A stretch of 22,844 nt of DNA, taken from a virus. Every line of letters begins with the position of its first letter. The first letter of the stretch is position 1. Both the position numbers and the translations under genes were made by a program. This document shows, one piece after another, positions 22,308-22,844 of the stretch. The stretch spans positions 1-22,844 of the IMG/VR virus record IMGVR_UViG_3300035145_002070. One strand, written 5' to 3'. The notes beneath the pieces were generated by a model. It searched no databases. It was not told the DNA's origin and saw only the letters and a list, made by a program, of their open reading frames with translations.

Positions 22308-22313
22308 CTAAAT

Positions 22314-22595
22314 ATGAAGTCGTTTAAAGATCTCAGGCAGGAACTCAATGAAGCAGCCTGGAGCAGAAAAGAAGGACAGAACAAAAAAGGAGGACTCAAC
22401 GAAAAGGGACGCAAGTCTTACGAAAGAGAGAATCCTGGATCAGACCTTAAGGCACCAAGCAAGAAGGTTGGAAACCCCCGTAGGAAATCGTTCTGCGCTA
22501 GAATGAAAGGAATGAAAGCGAAGCTAACTTCTAAGAAGACTGCTCGCGATCCAGATTCAAGAATTAACAAGTCGTTACGTGCATGGAATTGTTGA
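22314..22595 (+). CDS. Small basic protein, DUF6321-like, 93 aa
   Basis: A 93-aa strongly basic protein. After a short N-terminal helix (MKSFKDLRQELNEAAW) comes a highly characteristic block: KKGGLNEKGRKSYERENPGS, then KVGNPRRKSFCARMKGMKAK, then DPDSRINKSLRAWNC at the very C-terminus. I recall this as the conserved DUF6321 family found in many T4-like cyanophages and other phages; function is unknown. The invariant-looking Cys residues (in SFCARM and the final WNC), NPRR motif and positive charge would suit DNA, RNA or capsid-interior binding, which is inference. It has the strongest ribosome binding site here and is followed after one base by another small ORF. Confidence 0.85.
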   Translation: MKSFKDLRQELNEAAWSRKEGQNKKGGLNEKGRKSYERENPGSDLKAPSKKVGNPRRKSFCARMKGMKAKLTSKKTARDPDSRINKSLRAWNC

Positions 22596-22596
22596 C

Positions 22597-22734
22597 ATGG
22601 CAAAATATGATGCTGATTGGTATAAGAAACTAGCAGAGGGACAGAAGAACTATCCTCTCCCTCTCTACGCTCCGTGGACTAAGGTATACGAGGGCAAGTT
22701 TAAAAATCAAGACAAGGACACAAATCGTAGCTAA
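22597..22734 (+). CDS. Small ORF, 45 aa, function unknown
   Basis: ATG at 22597 opens one base after the upstream TGA and gives 45 residues: MAKYDADWYKKLAEGQKNYP, then LPLYAPWTKVYEGKFKNQDK, then DTNRS before TAA at 22732-22734. The composition is aromatic and basic, typical of small real phage proteins rather than random translation. The immediate adjacency to the DUF6321-like gene suggests coupled translation. No motif or membrane span is seen, and I do not recognise it. Confidence 0.6.
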   Translation: MAKYDADWYKKLAEGQKNYPLPLYAPWTKVYEGKFKNQDKDTNRS

Positions 22735-22790
22735 TTGTTACACTATTTTCTCCTACATACCTCTATAATAGGTGTAGCTGGATGTAACAC
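22735..22790 (+). promoter_or_regulatory. Possible promoter region with TATAAT and flanking inverted repeat
   Basis: The 56-nt gap contains TATAAT at 22764-22769, a good host-type -10 hexamer. A 7-bp inverted repeat flanks it: TGTTACA at 22736-22742 and TGTAACA at 22783-22789. No clear -35 hexamer stands 16-18 nt upstream (TTGTTA at 22735-22740 is 23 nt away). It could drive the next small gene and whatever follows, possibly early or middle rather than late, and the repeat could be an operator or simply an RNA stem. Confidence 0.35.
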
Positions 22791-22844
22791 ATGTATGGTG
22801 CTTACTTAATCCTCATCTTTGTTCTCATCCTCTTCGCTGTAGGG
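22791..22844 (+). CDS. Small membrane protein (partial, runs off window)
   Basis: ATG at 22791 opens MYGAYLILIFVLILFAVG with no stop before the window end. The 18 visible residues are almost all hydrophobic and would form a membrane helix. A weak GGATG sequence lies about 8 nt upstream. Position after a possible promoter favours a real start, but length and function cannot be judged here. Confidence 0.45.
   Translation, partial: MYGAYLILIFVLILFAVG

Noticed and set aside
22305-22316. ACTAAATA near 22307 as a late promoter for the DUF6321-like gene
   Set aside because: It overlaps the gap between the ribosome binding site and the ATG, so it is too close to the start codon to act as that gene's promoter.
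251-22603. Numerous minus-strand open frames of 60-114 codons, for example 2654-2962, 10150-10470 and 15714-16058
   Set aside because: They lie opposite long, clearly coding + strand genes, have no ribosome binding sites or recognisable motifs, and mirror the repetitive codon pattern of the sense genes. I treat them as shadows.
1-22844. CRISPR arrays, tRNA genes, insertion sequences or integrase/attachment sites
   Set aside because: No regular direct DNA repeats with spacers, no cloverleaf-like segments, no transposase or recombinase motifs and no terminal inverted repeats were seen. The repeats present are protein-level within fibres.

Overview
The window is a late (virion-assembly) segment of a T4-like myovirus genome, most probably a marine cyanophage (Synechococcus/Prochlorococcus cyanomyovirus). 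The evidence is a recognisable run of T4-type neck, sheath-terminator and small-terminase genes in T4 order (gp13, gp14, gp15, gp16), very large glycine/serine/threonine/asparagine-rich fibre proteins of cyanomyovirus style, a phage-type 2OG-Fe(II) oxygenase, and several NATAAATA late-promoter-like octamers. All convincing genes lie on the + strand, tightly packed, many with ATGA or TAATG overlaps. I see no tRNA, rRNA, CRISPR array, integrase or insertion sequence.

Layout. Positions 1-32 hold the last codons of an upstream gene (perhaps a baseplate gene by synteny), overlapping a 64-aa coiled-coil protein (29-223). Then come a 1618-aa fibre-like structural protein (210-5066), a 170-aa putative structural protein (5077-5589), and a giant 3371-aa fibre protein (5636-15751) that fills 44 percent of the window. 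These are followed by a 294-aa short fibre or adhesin candidate (15769-16653), a 121-aa probable tail/fibre assembly chaperone (16658-17023), a 2OG-Fe(II) oxygenase (17050-17649) and a 64-aa coiled-coil protein (17682-17876). A hairpin terminator whose loop is itself a late-promoter octamer separates these from the neck operon: gp13 (17929-18759), gp14 (18761-19879), gp15 (19879-20679) and gp16 (20676-21095). Next are a 148-aa and a 253-aa probable virion protein (21095-21541, 21541-22302), a basic 93-aa protein resembling DUF6321 (22314-22595), a 45-aa ORF (22597-22734), and the start of a small membrane peptide running off the end (22791-22844).

How the genes work together (inference from families and order). 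The first half encodes tail-peripheral fibres and adhesins that would contact the host, with an assembly chaperone. The second half encodes the head-tail joining proteins (gp13/gp14), the tail-sheath terminator (gp15), the DNA-recognition subunit of the packaging motor (gp16) and accessory virion proteins. Late-promoter-like octamers lie before or inside gene ends at 148, 15694, 17653, 17893 and 21065, with a weaker one at 5591, so the region is probably read as several overlapping late transcripts.

The most unusual content is in the fibres. The 1618-aa protein carries a cupredoxin-like domain with a complete His/Cys/His/Met type-1 copper ligand pattern, plus a second, interrupted cupredoxin-like domain in which every ligand is replaced. 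A GxGY beta-repeat module recurs in both giant fibres and has been inserted into the neck protein gp14. The giant fibre also has four and a half tandem Cys-containing repeats. I do not see a clear new multi-gene defence or regulatory system; most of the window is a standard cyanomyovirus structural module.
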